Assembly: GCA_026413225.1 (NCBI GenBank)
Contig: CM048553.1
Coordinates: 144,497,190-144,561,189 of the forward strand
Length of the DNA: 64,000 nt
Origin: Otis tarda
Taxonomy: Eukaryota; Chordata; Aves; Otidiformes; Otididae
Reading direction: 5' to 3'
Shown here: positions 27,701-37,774 of the stretch, piece by piece
How positions within the stretch are numbered: position 1 is the stretch's first letter
Layout of the letters: each line of letters begins with the position of its first letter
Notes under the pieces: model-generated
The model's database searches: none
Told to the model about the DNA's origin: nothing
The model's input: the letters and a program-made list of their open reading frames with translations, nothing else
Made by a program: the position numbers and the translations under genes

Positions 27701-29195
27701 AATGATTTGACTGTGCCAGAGCCTTCCAGTAAAGTTTGACGAAAAGAGGCCACTGGAGTCAATAAGCTCTGAGTTGGGCCTTTGGATTTAGTTCATCTCT
27801 TATCCCAAGGGTACAATAACAGTACTTCAAAATAAATAAGTGGAAGTCATCTTTTAAATTAGAACAAAGGGTCAGGACAAATTATCTTTAGTTCTCCTGT
27901 AATAAGTATATAAAGTTTGCCCAGAGCCCTACTGCTGGGCTAAAGAGTAACAAACTTAAATTCTTCCTTGTTTGTCCTAAGATACAAGTAAATGTGCACA
28001 GTCATTGTGATCTCCTCCATGTCAGCTCTTTTTGTCTTAAAGTCTAAAATTTCTTGGTCTTATGACAGAAATTTTGTGTCTCTGCAGGCAAATGAGAGAA
28101 AGAGGCATCATAGGGCCCTAAGGCTGAAGGAAACTGATTTGCCATAGTAAATTAAGAAAAAAAAATCTAGCCATTTAGCTGCATATTAGTCTATCCTCTC
28201 TCTTCTCCCATCACATATGACATACAACTTGAATTTGCAAACTGTGATAAGTGAAACGCCTTGCAAGCAGAGCCAGTCTGGACAGCAGATGGGACAGCAG
28301 CTGGGATTCTCCTGTGCTCTCCTCTCACTGCAGGCAGTGGCCTCTCTGTCTTTGTGGCAGGGATTGCCTTCTTTTGTGCCCGACAGTGACAGGCTTTCCT
28401 CTTCTCCGATCTCATCCTGGGGTGCTGGAGAGGAAGGATGCTTCTTCAGATTTACCTCTCCTAGCATTTTCCCTCAGCCTCTGGTAGATGAGGAAGCCCC
28501 ATGTCCACATCAACCTGGCATAAGCATTGCCAGGGGATGAAGATGGACTGTAGATCTGAGATGCATGTGGAGGAGCAAATATCGTGGTCTGGGGAGGCTG
28601 GTGTACAAGACAGAGATGCACAAAATCGGACCAGGCAGGCGAGACTTGGGCAGTGTACCTTGATATAGGATCTGGATGGCTGGCACGTGGGCTTGGAAAG
28701 GGGTGTAGAACTGGGGCTGTGCCAACTCAGGGGACACCTTATGTGGTTTTGAGCAATCTGTGAGCCTGTGAGTTAGTTGTATATACATTGAGGACGCAGG
28801 TTGGGTCAGCCTGGGGGAAGTGGCAGCTTAAACAGCAAACTTCATTTAGCAGTAACCTCGTCTGCATAGAAATAGCTTGAGCCTATTCTTACAACCCACT
28901 CCATCTCATGGATTTCCCACTTGGAAATTCTGCTTTTTCTTGCACAGCTCAAAGCCTGACAGAAGTACATGCCATATTGCTAGTAGCCACCAAGAGAAAT
29001 ATTTAATTTATACGGACAACTTAAAAAAATAGAAGGTTTCAAAATTTAATAATTAAATGCAGCTACATTGCCCATGCAAGGAAAGAATGCAGATGACTTG
29101 CATGGACTTTTAGCATATTATCAGTCCTAATGACAGAAACAGTGGCTTCTGTAGCAAGAGGCCGAAAAAGTCATGACTTCCTATTCATACAGAAT
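24775..29195. other. Unique non-coding stretch with a GC-richer patch
   Basis: AT-rich non-coding sequence, with a diffuse ancient motif at 25424-25490 and a clearly GC-richer patch at about 28250-28800. Overlapping frames of 69-107 codons lie open on both strands there, simply because stop codons are rarer. I recognise no protein family or repeat in that patch. Confidence 0.6.
25424..25490. repeat. Diffuse ancient repeat-like motif, copy B
   Basis: The order 'ttggccctaatcttgtcctc', 'aaaccagtggcaaatatccc', 'attgcttttaatatagtga' resembles the old amniote 'gatcctgctc...cattgacttcaatgg' sequence. Diverged and short; the family is unassigned. Confidence 0.4.
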
Positions 29196-29224
29196 ATTCA
29201 TAGAATCATAGAATCATAGAATGG
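29196..29224 (-). repeat. CR1 3'-terminal octamer repeat
   Basis: On the plus strand this reads as repeated ATAGAATC units, i.e. ATTCTATG-type octamers on the element strand. It is the diagnostic CR1 3' end, thought to be generated by the element's own reverse transcriptase during priming (established knowledge). Confidence 0.9.
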
Positions 29225-29293
29225 TTAGAGCTGGAAGGGACCTTCAAAGGTCATCTAGTCCAACCCCCCTGCAAGGAGAAGGGACGTCCCCAA

Positions 29294-31075
29294 CTAGATC
29301 AGGTTGCTCAGAGCCTCATCCAGCCTGGCCTTGAACGTTTCCAGGGGTGGGGCTTCCACCACCTCTCTGGGCAACCTGTTCCAGTGTTCTACAACCCTCA
29401 TTGTAAAAATTTTTTTCCTAATATCCAATCTAAATCTACCTCCCTCTATTTTAAAACCATTGCCCCTCATCCTATCACAGCAGGCCCTGCTGAACAGCCT
29501 CTCCCCATCTTTCTTGTAGGCCCCCTTGAGGTACCGAAAGTCTCCCCAGAGCCTTCTCTTCTCCAGGCTGAACAGCCCCAACTCTCTCAGCCTGTCCTCA
29601 TAGGAGAGGTGCTCCAGCCCTCTGATCATCTTTGTGGCCCTCCTCTGGACCCTTTCCAACTGGTCCATGTCCTTCTTATGTTGGGGGCTCCAGAACGGGA
29701 CACAGTACTCCAGGTGGGGTCTCACCAGGGCAGAGTAGAGGGGCAGAATCACCTCCCTCGACCTGCTGGCCATGCTCTTCTTGATGCAGCCCAGGATACG
29801 GTTGGCCTTCTGGGCCGCAAGGGTGCATTGCCTGCTCATGTTGAGCTTCTTGTCCACCAGGACTCCCAAGCCCTTCTCCTCAGGGCTGCTTTCAATCCAT
29901 TCTCCGCCCAGCCTGTATTTGTGCCTGGGATTGCCATGACCCAGGTGCAGGACCTTGCACTTGGCCTGGTTGAACTTCATGAGGTTGGCACGGGCCCACC
30001 TCTCCAGCCTGTCCAGGTCCCTCTGGATGGCATCCCTCCCTTCCAGCGAGTCGACGGCACCACACAGCTTGGTGTCATCGGCGAACTTGCTGAGGGTGCA
30101 CTCTATCCCACTGTCCATGTCGCCAACAAAGATGTTGAACAGGGCCGGGCCCAACACGGACCCCTGAGGGATGCCACTCGTGACTGGTCTCCACTTGGAC
30201 ATTGAGCCGTTGACCACCACTCTCTGAGTGCGGCCATCCAGCCAACTCCTTATCCACCGAGTGGTCCGTCCATCAAACCCATGCCTCTCTAGTTTAGAGA
30301 GAAGTATGTTGTGCAGGACAGTGTCAAAAGCTTTGCACAAGTCCAGGTAGATGATATCCATTGCTTGTCCCTTGTCCACTGATGCTGTCATCCCATCACA
30401 GAAAGCCACCAAATTGGTCAGGCACGATCTGCCCTTGGTGAAGCCATGTTGGCTGTCACCAACCACCTCCTTGCTCTCCATGTGCCTTAGCATGGTTTCC
30501 AGAAGAATCTGCTCCATGACCTTGCCAGGCACAGAGATGAGGCTGACTGGCCTGTAGTTCCCCAGGTCCTCCTTGTTCCCCTTTTTAAAAATGGGGGTTA
30601 TGTTCCCTCTCTTCCAGTCATCGGGGACCTCACCAGACCGCCATGATTTCTCAAATATGATGGCCAGTGGCTTGGCAACTTCATCCGCCAGTTCCCTCAG
30701 GACCCGCAGATGGATCTCATCAGGTCCCATGGACTTGTGCACCTTCAAGTTCCTCCCATGTTCCTGAACCTTCTCTTTGAGTACAGTGGGCAGTTCTTCA
30801 TCCTCCCGGTCCCTGCCTGTGCCTTCCACAGCTCGGGTGGTGGGACACGAGCCCCTAGCGATGAAGACTGAGGCAAAAAAGTCATTGAGTACCTCAGCCT
30901 TCTCCATGTTCCAGGTAACCAGGACACCGGTTTCCTTCCAGAGGGGGCCTTCATTCTCCCTGCACTTTCTTTTGTCCCCTACGTACCTATAAAAGCTCTT
31001 CTTGTTGCTTTTTATATCCCTGGCCAGATTCAATTCCGTCAGGGCTTTAGCCTTCCTCACCCAATCCCTGGCCAC
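29294..31075 (-). CDS. CR1 ORF2, reverse transcriptase portion (open, 593 codons)
   Basis: This is the RNA-directed DNA polymerase of a non-LTR retrotransposon, which would copy CR1 RNA at the nicked target. Residues are numbered from the GTG codon at 31075-31073, which is only the first codon after an in-frame TGA (31076-31078), not a natural start. 'NYRPVSL' lies at about 173-179, 'QHGFTKGRS' at about 209-217, and the catalytic 'YLDLCKAFD' at about 243-251 (Asp245). '[10 protein letters not shown]' lies at 301-310 and the catalytic 'FADD' at 331-334 (Asp333, Asp334). It ends with '[11 protein letters not shown]' and a stop, as other CR1 copies do. Around residue 483-488 it lacks four residues ('IAVF'-type) present in the copy at 41367-42126, through a 12-bp deletion. 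The frame is otherwise uninterrupted, but it is detached from its endonuclease by the upstream stop and frameshift, so it is best treated as part of an inactive element. Confidence 0.93.
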   Translation of the reverse strand: MARDWVRKAKALTELNLARDIKSNKKSFYRYVGDKRKCRENEGPLWKETGVLVTWNMEKAEVLNDFFASVFIARGSCPTTRAVEGTGRDREDEELPTVLKEKVQEHGRNLKVHKSMGPDEIHLRVLRELADEVAKPLAIIFEKSWRSGEVPDDWKRGNITPIFKKGNKEDLGNYRPVSLISVPGKVMEQILLETMLRHMESKEVVGDSQHGFTKGRSCLTNLVAFCDGMTASVDKGQAMDIIYLDLCKAFDTVLHNILLSKLERHGFDGRTTRWIRSWLDGRTQRVVVNGSMSKWRPVTSGIPQGSVLGPALFNIFVGDMDSGIECTLSKFADDTKLCGAVDSLEGRDAIQRDLDRLERWARANLMKFNQAKCKVLHLGHGNPRHKYRLGGEWIESSPEEKGLGVLVDKKLNMSRQCTLAAQKANRILGCIKKSMASRSREVILPLYSALVRPHLEYCVPFWSPQHKKDMDQLERVQRRATKMIRGLEHLSYEDRLRELGLFSLEKRRLWGDFRYLKGAYKKDGERLFSRACCDRMRGNGFKIEGGRFRLDIRKKIFTMRVVEHWNRLPREVVEAPPLETFKARLDEALSNLI

Positions 31076-31104
31076 TCACACAGCCTCTTTGTAGTCCTCC
31101 CAGG

Positions 31105-32062
31105 CTACCTGTCTCTGCTTCCACCTCTATAGGCTTTCTTCTTCACTTTCACTTGGTCCAGGAGCTCCTTGCTCATCCACACAGGCCTCCTGGCCTTTTT
31201 GCCCCACTTGTTCTTCATTGGGATGCACCTCTGCTGAGCTTGGAGGAGGTGCTCCTTGAATGTGGACCAACTTTCCTGGGCCCCTCTTCCCTCCAGGGCC
31301 GCCTCCCATGGCATTCTGCCCATCAGGTCCCTGAAGAGGCCAAAGTCTGCCTTCTTGAAGTCTAGGGCTGAGAGCTTGCCATGTAGTTTCCTCGCTGCCA
31401 CGTGGATCTTGAACTGCACTGTGTCATGGTTGCTGAAGCCAAGGCTGTCCTTCAGTTTCACATCCCCAACCAGTCCCTCCCTGTTGGTGAGCACAAGGTC
31501 GAGCATGGCACCCCTCCTTGTTGACTCCTCTATTGCCTTCAGGAGGAAGTTATCATCCATGCATTCCAGGAACCTCCTGGACTGCCTGTGCCCTGCTGTG
31601 TTGTCTCTCCAACAGATGTCAGGGTGGTTGAAGTCCCCCATTAGGACCAGGGCTTGTGACAATGAGGCTGCTCCTGTCTGGCTATAGAGCGCCTCATCTG
31701 CTCTATCCTCTTGGCCAGGCGGCCTGTAACAGACCCCCACCGTAACGTCCCCTGTCGGTCCCCGTCCTCTGATCTTGACCCATAAGCCCTCTGTCAGCTC
31801 CTCCTCCTTCAGCTCCTCCTCCATCCCCAGGCGGAGCTCCACGTACTCCAGCTGGTTGCTGACGTAGAGAGCGACACCCCCTCCTCATCTCCCCTTCCTG
31901 TCCTGTCTAGAAAGCCTATACCCCTCCATGTTGACGCTCCAGTTGTACGAGTTGTCCCACCACGTCTCTGTGATGCCAACAAGGTTGTAGCCCTGCTCGT
32001 GTGCACGCATCTCCAGCTCTTCCTGTTTATTTCCTGCATGCACTGGTATAGAGACACTTCAG
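31105..32062 (-). pseudogene. CR1 ORF2, endonuclease portion (broken)
   Basis: This is the apurinic-type endonuclease domain that nicks target DNA for CR1 insertion. Readable motifs include 'LKCLYTSAC' (from about 32062), 'GITETWWDNSYNW' (after 32010), 'VCYRPPGQED', 'LMGDFNHPDICW' and 'GFSNHDTVQF'. These correspond to the usual TETWWD, GDFN and SNHD blocks. Lesions: a short deletion near 32028-32036 shifts the frame after 'LYTSAC', a TGA stands at 31885-31887 within a Gly/Arg stretch, and a single missing base near 31121-31127 sends the frame to a stop at 31105-31107 instead of on into the reverse transcriptase. The longest open piece runs 31842-31105 (245 codons). The natural ORF2 start could not be fixed. 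Confidence 0.9.
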
Positions 32063-32238
32063 CTGGGCCCCCGACAAGGCCAACTTGCTGGCTGGAGCGA
32101 CAGGAGTTCTTTTGGACCACGGTTTAAGTTCATTTGCACATACCTGAGATCCTTCCTCAGCTTCTGGACCCTCGGTGCTGGCACTGGCACCATGCTGACA
32201 GCAGTGGGCTGAACTGTGCTCCCCCTCCCCCAGCAACA

Positions 32239-32940
32239 CTAGTTTAAAGCCCTCCGGACGAGTCTGGCAAGTCTTTGTCCAAACACACTCTTCCCTTTCT
32301 CGGTTAGGTGCACACCATCCGCACCTAGCAGCCCGGGCTTCTCAAAGCACGCCCCGTGGTCTAGATACCCAAAGCCCTGGCTGTAGCACCACTCCCTGAG
32401 CCACGAGTTAACCTGCCAGATACATCTGGCCCTTTCAGGCCCCTGCCCTTTGACCGGGAGGATTGACGAGAATACCACCTGCGCCCCGGAGTCTTTGACT
32501 GTTGTACCCAAGGCCCTGAAATCCCTTTTGATGTTTCTCAGGCTGCTGCCAGCTGTGTCGCTGGCACCCACATGAAACACCAGTAGTGGATAGTAGTCTC
32601 TGGGCCGTATGAGGCTAGGTAGTCTCTCAGCGACATCTCTGATACGAGCCCCCGGGAGACAGCACACCTCCCGAGAGAGCACATCGGGTTGGCAGATGGG
32701 TGCCTCCCTACCTCTTAGGAGGGACTCACCCACTACTACCACTTGTCTCTTTTTCTTGGTAGCACTAGTTATCATGCAAGCCGGTTGGGCTACCTCGCAC
32801 GGCTCCAGTGCCTCCCCCGAGGTGCTAGGTCTTACTTCTTCAGTCTGCAGAGCGGCAAAGCGGTTCTGCAGGGGCACTTTGGGTTCTGGGGAAGCTGCTT
32901 CTTCTTCCTCCTGCTGCGCGTTGCCCTTGCAGCTTTCCAT
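32239..32940 (-). pseudogene. CR1 ORF1, SGNH/GDSL esterase-like domain (frame 2)
   Basis: The C-terminal part of CR1 ORF1 is open for 233 codons in this frame. From about residue 64 it follows the SGNH hydrolase plan: block I 'VVVVGESLLRG' (67-77, Ser73 as nucleophile position), block II 'LPGAR' (95-99), block III 'FHVGASDT' (122-129), and block V 'DGVH' (208-211, Asp208/His211). CR1-type ORF1 proteins carry an esterase-like domain of this kind, whose exact role in retrotransposition is unsettled. Here block I has Glu instead of the usual Asp (GES for GDS), and block III has Ser where SGNH enzymes have the oxyanion-hole Asn. The ATG at 32940 is internal. The domain is meant to continue from the 33338-32832 frame, and one frameshift in the 32832-32945 overlap separates them. 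Confidence 0.88.
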
Positions 32941-33338
32941 TCAGTGGCATCTTCTGTCTGCTTACCTACCTTGTGTGTCAGTGGGGGGGGGCTTGATTGG
33001 TTCACTGGGTACTGTGGTTCCGGTGCAGACTGTGCCTGGAACCAAGTATCCAGCTCCCTCTCAGACTCCCTGATGTCCCGCAGCCTCCTGACTGCCTCCT
33101 GCAGCTCAGCCACCTGCCGCAGGAGCTCCTCTACCTGCGCACACCTTCTGCAGTCAGGGCTACTGCCTGCCCCTGCCCCAGGAGTAAGGTCCAGGCACTG
33201 CCTGCAGCCCGAGGTCTGCACCGCAGCCTCTCCCCTCAGCTGCTCCTTCTGCACGGAGGCAGCGACTGCCGCAGGGGGAGCCGGTGCAGACCTCCCGGCC
33301 GGAGCTGCAGCCTTTGCTTTCAGGTGAGTGTTGGCCAT
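32832..33338 (-). pseudogene. CR1 ORF1, N-terminal Cys-motif and coiled-coil part (frame 1)
   Basis: The most plausible ORF1 start is the ATG at 33338-33336 ('MANTHLKAKA'), giving 168 codons before a premature stop at 32832. An Ala/Pro-rich start leads to a CX2C-X14-CX2C motif (Cys45, Cys48, Cys63, Cys66), then a Leu/Val-heptad segment (about 67-97, 'VEELLRQVAELQEAVRRLRD') that should form a coiled coil, then 'ELDTWF'. This arrangement is typical of CR1 ORF1, thought to be an RNA-binding, multimerising protein. After 'WKAARATRSRRKKK' the frame drifts into out-of-phase sequence; the true continuation is the esterase frame ending at 32239. The frame extends upstream of 33338 without a stop, but that region is 5' UTR by analogy. 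Confidence 0.85.
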
Positions 33339-33725
33339 GTTGCCCTGAGAGTCAGGAACAGCAAATGCCCAGGGTTGGCGCCCTCCCTGACGTGCCCTTC
33401 CTGCGTGAACTGCTGTGAAAACTGCCGCACCACGCCCTTGCTGACGCGCCACGCCCTGTTTGCCCATCCTGTTCACCGCACAGGCGCTGGTGCTCCCTAC
33501 GGCCTGCTTTATACGTGGAGAAGGGCTGGACCACTGGTGCCCCCTGGGCTCCGCCCATGTCTTGTCAGCCTCTCTCGCGCGAGCTGCGGGGTCCTGGCGC
33601 CTCACTCCGCTCCCCCCTGAGCTTCCCTGCTTCGGGAATCCTCCTGCTGCGCTGCACTGTGCTGCACCGCTGCGGATCATGCCGACTCCGAAGCTGTTGC
33701 CTCGGCGACTGAGGGCAACAGCTGT
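33339..33725 (-). promoter_or_regulatory. CR1 5' UTR / internal promoter region
   Basis: CpG- and GC-rich sequence lies upstream of the ORF1 start on the element strand and ends sharply near 33725, where AT-rich flanking DNA begins. A TATAAAG on the element strand lies at 33513-33507. Non-LTR elements carry their promoter inside the 5' UTR, so this is the region expected to hold it; promoter activity here is inferred. Several stops are absent, so long frames run through it, but coding is not supported. Confidence 0.65.
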
Positions 33726-34238
33726 AATTTCCTGTGATTAACATGAGAATTTACTTGTGTTCAGAGAATGCTTAGAAATATAATTTTGAAATATTTCTCC
33801 CAAAAAATCCCCATGAAAAGAGTTAGTTAGTTAGAGTCTTAAACTCTTTCAGCTTGGAACACTCGGTCTTCGCTAACTTATAGAGGCCTTGGGCTTCATA
33901 CTGGCCAGTAATTTTCTGATGTTTGTGTGTTTAACCAGAGTCTTGAGAAACCTTGACTTGAATGTTAAGATGGAAGAGAGAGAGAGATTTATGTGTTTGT
34001 TAGGACATTAATTCTGAATGGCTTTTCTATGTCTCTGATATCCTTTCTCCACTGTGATGATGACTGAGCTCTGACCCATTAGAACTCTCTTGGTGGGTCT
34101 TACATCAAGCACTCTAGAAGGGAAAATAAAAACCTAAATACATTTATTTTGTCTAATTTGATTTGTTCTGCCCGTGCCATTTTTTGTGTTAAATATTTGT
34201 GTCAGATAAAACTTTTCTCTGCTGGATGAATGTGCTTT

Positions 34239-34320
34239 TCAGTATATTTGTATTATATATACACATGTACTATATATTGCATATGTCTATATAAAATTTA
34301 TGTATATGTATTTGTGTGAC
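34239..34320. repeat. TA-rich simple repeat
   Basis: Degenerate TATA/TGTA runs. They probably derive from a decayed TA microsatellite. Confidence 0.55.
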
Positions 34321-37300
34321 ATTATTGATATTCTCTATTTGACAGTCACATGAAAATGGATCCCTAATTCTGTTCTGGTTTTTTTTTGTGGAGCTTTTTA
34401 AAGAAAATAGCACCAATCATCTCTCTGCAAATTTACCACGTGATTTTGATACCTCTCTTGATTTCTCGTTCCCTAGATAGTCCATGTTAACGAATAACCT
34501 ATTTAACTTTAGCAATATATAATGTATGAGAAGAATTTGAATCAGAGCAGATCCAAAGAAGTGAGTTAACTCCTCAGCCCTAGAGCTTCTGAGTCTCTAT
34601 TAGCACATGGAAATGTGCTAGAAATGCTTGCTTTGAGTTTTCAGAAGTCTTTTTTTTCTTCTGCAGCCATTCAAACTAGAGACTTCTCTCTTGAAAATGG
34701 AAGATGAGATGATAATGTAAAAGATGTAAAATAATTGTCAGGTGTCTCCAGCTTTTCTCTTGTGCCTAGCCAAATTTTTGTTTTACTCCCAGAGAATTAA
34801 CAAAAACGGAAAGAGTATAGTCACATAATGCATATTAGATTTACTGAGGGAGGTCATGGGAACACATTCTGGAATTAGGAGACAGGCACTTGCTATAAAC
34901 AACACTGCTAAAAGATATAGGCAATTTCAATAACATATTTTGGGGCTGGCCTGAAAGTGGATTTTTTTTTCTCCTATTTGGCCGTGGTACAGGCATATAG
35001 AACAATAACATATGGAGATCAACCACTACTTTCAGAGCAAAATGTTCTGAATTCAAATACACTTTTGAAATCCAGAGCTTGTCCTTCTGGGTGAAAATTA
35101 CAAAATATTGATAAGGAAGCATGATGAAACTGAATAATACCCACTGCTTTAGTAAATCATTCTGATGGGGAAAAAAATACGACATGAGTTTCTGAGAAAG
35201 TTAAACACTTATTCAGAAGCTTAGAAATAAATTTAAAATAAAATATTACATTATACTATTTATCCTTCCTTTAAAATCCAAGGGCTTTGGTGAAGGAGTA
35301 ACTTCTGGCCATCAACAGGCAGTAGTATGAGCACTCCATGTTTGACTAGTGATGTCTTGCCTCCCAATATCAATGAAAAGGAGGTTTTTGGAAGGGCTAA
35401 CAATTTGGATTTTAACTACTGATTTCTTAACTTCTGTGTTTTTCTGTCTCTTTTTTTTTTTTTTTCCTGCCTGTTTGATATCTTTCTTGAAAACACTCCA
35501 TTTGGTTACAGATTTTTCCCCAGACGATCATTCCCTTTGGAGGTCAGTTGTATTCTCTATGGCAAACAAAAATGACAATTTCCATGGCTGAACTTGTATT
35601 CTGACATATTTTTACCTTTCTATAAAGTCAATATCTTTCTCCTATCTTTCTGGATGATTCTGCCCCTTTCTTGGTAAAATGAATTGCATAAATAGTGTCA
35701 CCGTATACTACGGTTATAACTCTAACTCTTGGAAGGCTTAGAGGTACTGAGAAGATATGCTGTGTAATATGATGGTGATATAAATATAATACTGTTTATT
35801 TTGCAGTTCTTTACTTTTCTATTTGATGCTTTTTCAGAAAGTCGTATTACCCAGTTTTGTAAATTTGAGGTTGTCAGCATTAATTTGCAAAAAGAGCAGT
35901 TCCATGGTTTTGTCAAAAATATAAAAACATGACCCAAATGTGATCCAGAGCTTCAAATCAACGACAATCAAATTTAAAAAAGCTCAACTTGTAGGGTAAT
36001 TTTTCTCTGCTTTTGGGGACATGATTAATTATATTTGAATGTCAGCTTGGGGTTGCAGTACTAGAGATGGACTGGGGCAGTGTGTGGTTTTGACGCACAC
36101 TGAGGGCTTTGCTGGGCAGAATTTTTACCTAGTTTTCTTTCAATGCGTTTGGTTTTCAGATGGCTGCAAATGCCTTAGAAAGCATGATATTTAAAGTTTA
36201 CAAAGTGAAAAATAAATAAGATGTTCTGCAGATTTGAATGGTACTTTGAAGATTGCTTTCCAGCAACTTAAAATTGAGTTTGTCGGTCAGAGGGTGACAG
36301 AAGTTCCATTAGTGGTTGAGAAAATGATATTAGTCTATTTAATATATCAGCATATTTCCTTCATTTACAATGTAATTACAGGGCATTGAGAGGTCAGAAA
36401 ATATGCACAATAGAAGTACTTATTTTCGCTGATAATGCATTAATTTGACAAGGCATACTTTTTTTTCCCTGCTCTTCATTGCAGAGACTAATCTTCCTTG
36501 GTGACTAAAAAAAATGTAACTTTCTATTTTAGTGGTACTGAAGATGATTCTATTCTAACAGATGGAGTGTCAGGAGTAAATAGCTTTGGCTGATGTGGAA
36601 AATACATCACTTGCAAAGAATTCTAAGCAGAGGTGTTGATAAATATGTCACTATTTGGCCTTCTTTCCAACACCTGTCCAGAGATTAAGTAGTATGTAGT
36701 TTGTGTTTTGTCACTTACACTACAGATGAGTTTGGCCCTCGAGTGTAACTCAATAACCTTAAAATACACAGTAGATAAACACTAAATACCAGGCTATCAA
36801 CAATTTTGTTCTTAAATGGATTACAAGATGACAGGATGCCAATATGATAATCAAGCCATCACTAAGGCTGGTTATTTTATTTCCAAAGTAACAACTGGAT
36901 GTAAATAAAAGCTATGATTCTCTCTTCTGTCATGTCTAGTCAATTTTTTAGGTCTCGGTTGAGTAATAGTGCTTCTCACACCTCATCTGCTAGGTAGCTA
37001 TTAGAAGTATGCCACTTTCAATTGCCAGATGTTCCTGTCATCAGTCTGACCTTGCAAAAAAACCCCAAACATTTAAACCAAAAGCTGTCTCTTGTGATTT
37101 CTTCATTTTCCTGTACAGTAGAAATGAGAGAGAGTGATGAGTGGTTTATGGGTCAGAACATATGAAGACTGTCAATTTATGACTACTACTTTTGTTTGAA
37201 ATTTGCGGCCTGTCCTGGAGTTGTTTGGTATGTCTTTAGCATTTCCCCAAACTATGCATGGATAGGTCTAAATTCTGCTCCAGCTCAGACTCTGTAGCAA

Positions 37301-37469
37301 GGGCTCATGTTTTAGCACAGAAACCCAATCTAGGATCCTTTGCTAATTACCAGAGCTCCTCATGCTGTCAGTACAGAGCACTAAGTGCAGTTATACAGAA
37401 CACTGGAGTGAGGAGCCCAACTCACAGCTCCTATTATGGATGGTTCTGGACCTCCCATCTTTGCATTAA

Positions 37470-37525
37470 AAACTTACACCAGTGAAGCTGTGTAGAGATG
37501 ACTGTGGTTAAAATCTAGCCCAATC
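37470..37525. repeat. Diffuse ancient repeat-like motif, copy C
   Basis: 'aacttacaccagtgaagctg' followed by 'gttaaaatctagccca' resembles the 'ttacaccagtg...atctggccca' end of the same old amniote motif noted at 5855 and 38165. It is weak and unassigned. Confidence 0.3.
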
Positions 37526-37667
37526 TTTTGTTTAGCTGAGTGTTAATAAGGTCAGGCAAAAACCAACCAGTGATAACCTGAACATTCATTTATGTCATTC
37601 AGAGGCTCTCTGTCTCCCTCTCTTGCTTTTTCACCCTACACTCCTTTCATATATGGGTAACTGCCAT

Positions 37668-37774
37668 GTAACCTGATCTGGTTGGAGATGTCCCTGCTCC
37701 TTGCAGGGGGTTGGACTAGATGACCTTTAAAGGTCCCTTCCAACCCTAGCTATTCTATTATTTTCTATTCTATA
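37668..37774 (+). mobile_element. Short CR1 3'-tail fragment
   Basis: About 107 bp matching only the CR1 3' UTR: 'acctgatctggttggagatg', 'tccctgctccttgcaggggg', 'ttggactagatgacctttaa', ending in degenerate TATTCTAT repeats. It is an extremely 5'-truncated insertion, common for CR1. The tail is slightly decayed relative to the copy ending at 42126. Confidence 0.93.

Larger units (their letters stand above)
29196..33725 (-). mobile_element. Nearly full-length CR1 LINE retrotransposon
   Basis: About 4.5 kb on the minus strand, close to the full length known for avian CR1 (most genomic copies are severely 5'-truncated). In element order: a CpG-rich 5' UTR (about 33725-33339), ORF1 with a Cys motif and coiled coil (33338-32832) continuing in another frame into an SGNH-esterase-like domain (32940-32239), ORF2 endonuclease (about 32062-31105), ORF2 reverse transcriptase (31075-29294), and a 3' UTR ending in ATTCTATG-type octamers (29224-29196). 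Visible lesions are an ORF1 frameshift in about 32832-32945, a frameshift near 32028-32036, a TGA at 31885-31887, a frameshift near 31121-31127, a TGA at 31076-31078 and a 12-bp in-frame deletion near 29540. No target-site duplication is evident, as is usual for CR1. It cannot be autonomously active in this form. Confidence 0.96.
33726..37667. other. Unique AT-rich non-coding stretch
   Basis: No supportable gene. A TA-rich simple repeat lies at about 34239-34320 and a T-rich run at about 35450-35466. Frames up to 114 codons (34841-35185, minus) show no recognisable domain. Confidence 0.7.

Noticed and set aside
31256..31687. 143-codon plus-strand frame
   Set aside because: Antisense shadow of the CR1 endonuclease region.
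32609..33741. Several plus-strand frames of 90-207 codons
   Set aside because: Antisense shadows of CR1 ORF1 and 5' UTR in GC-rich DNA.
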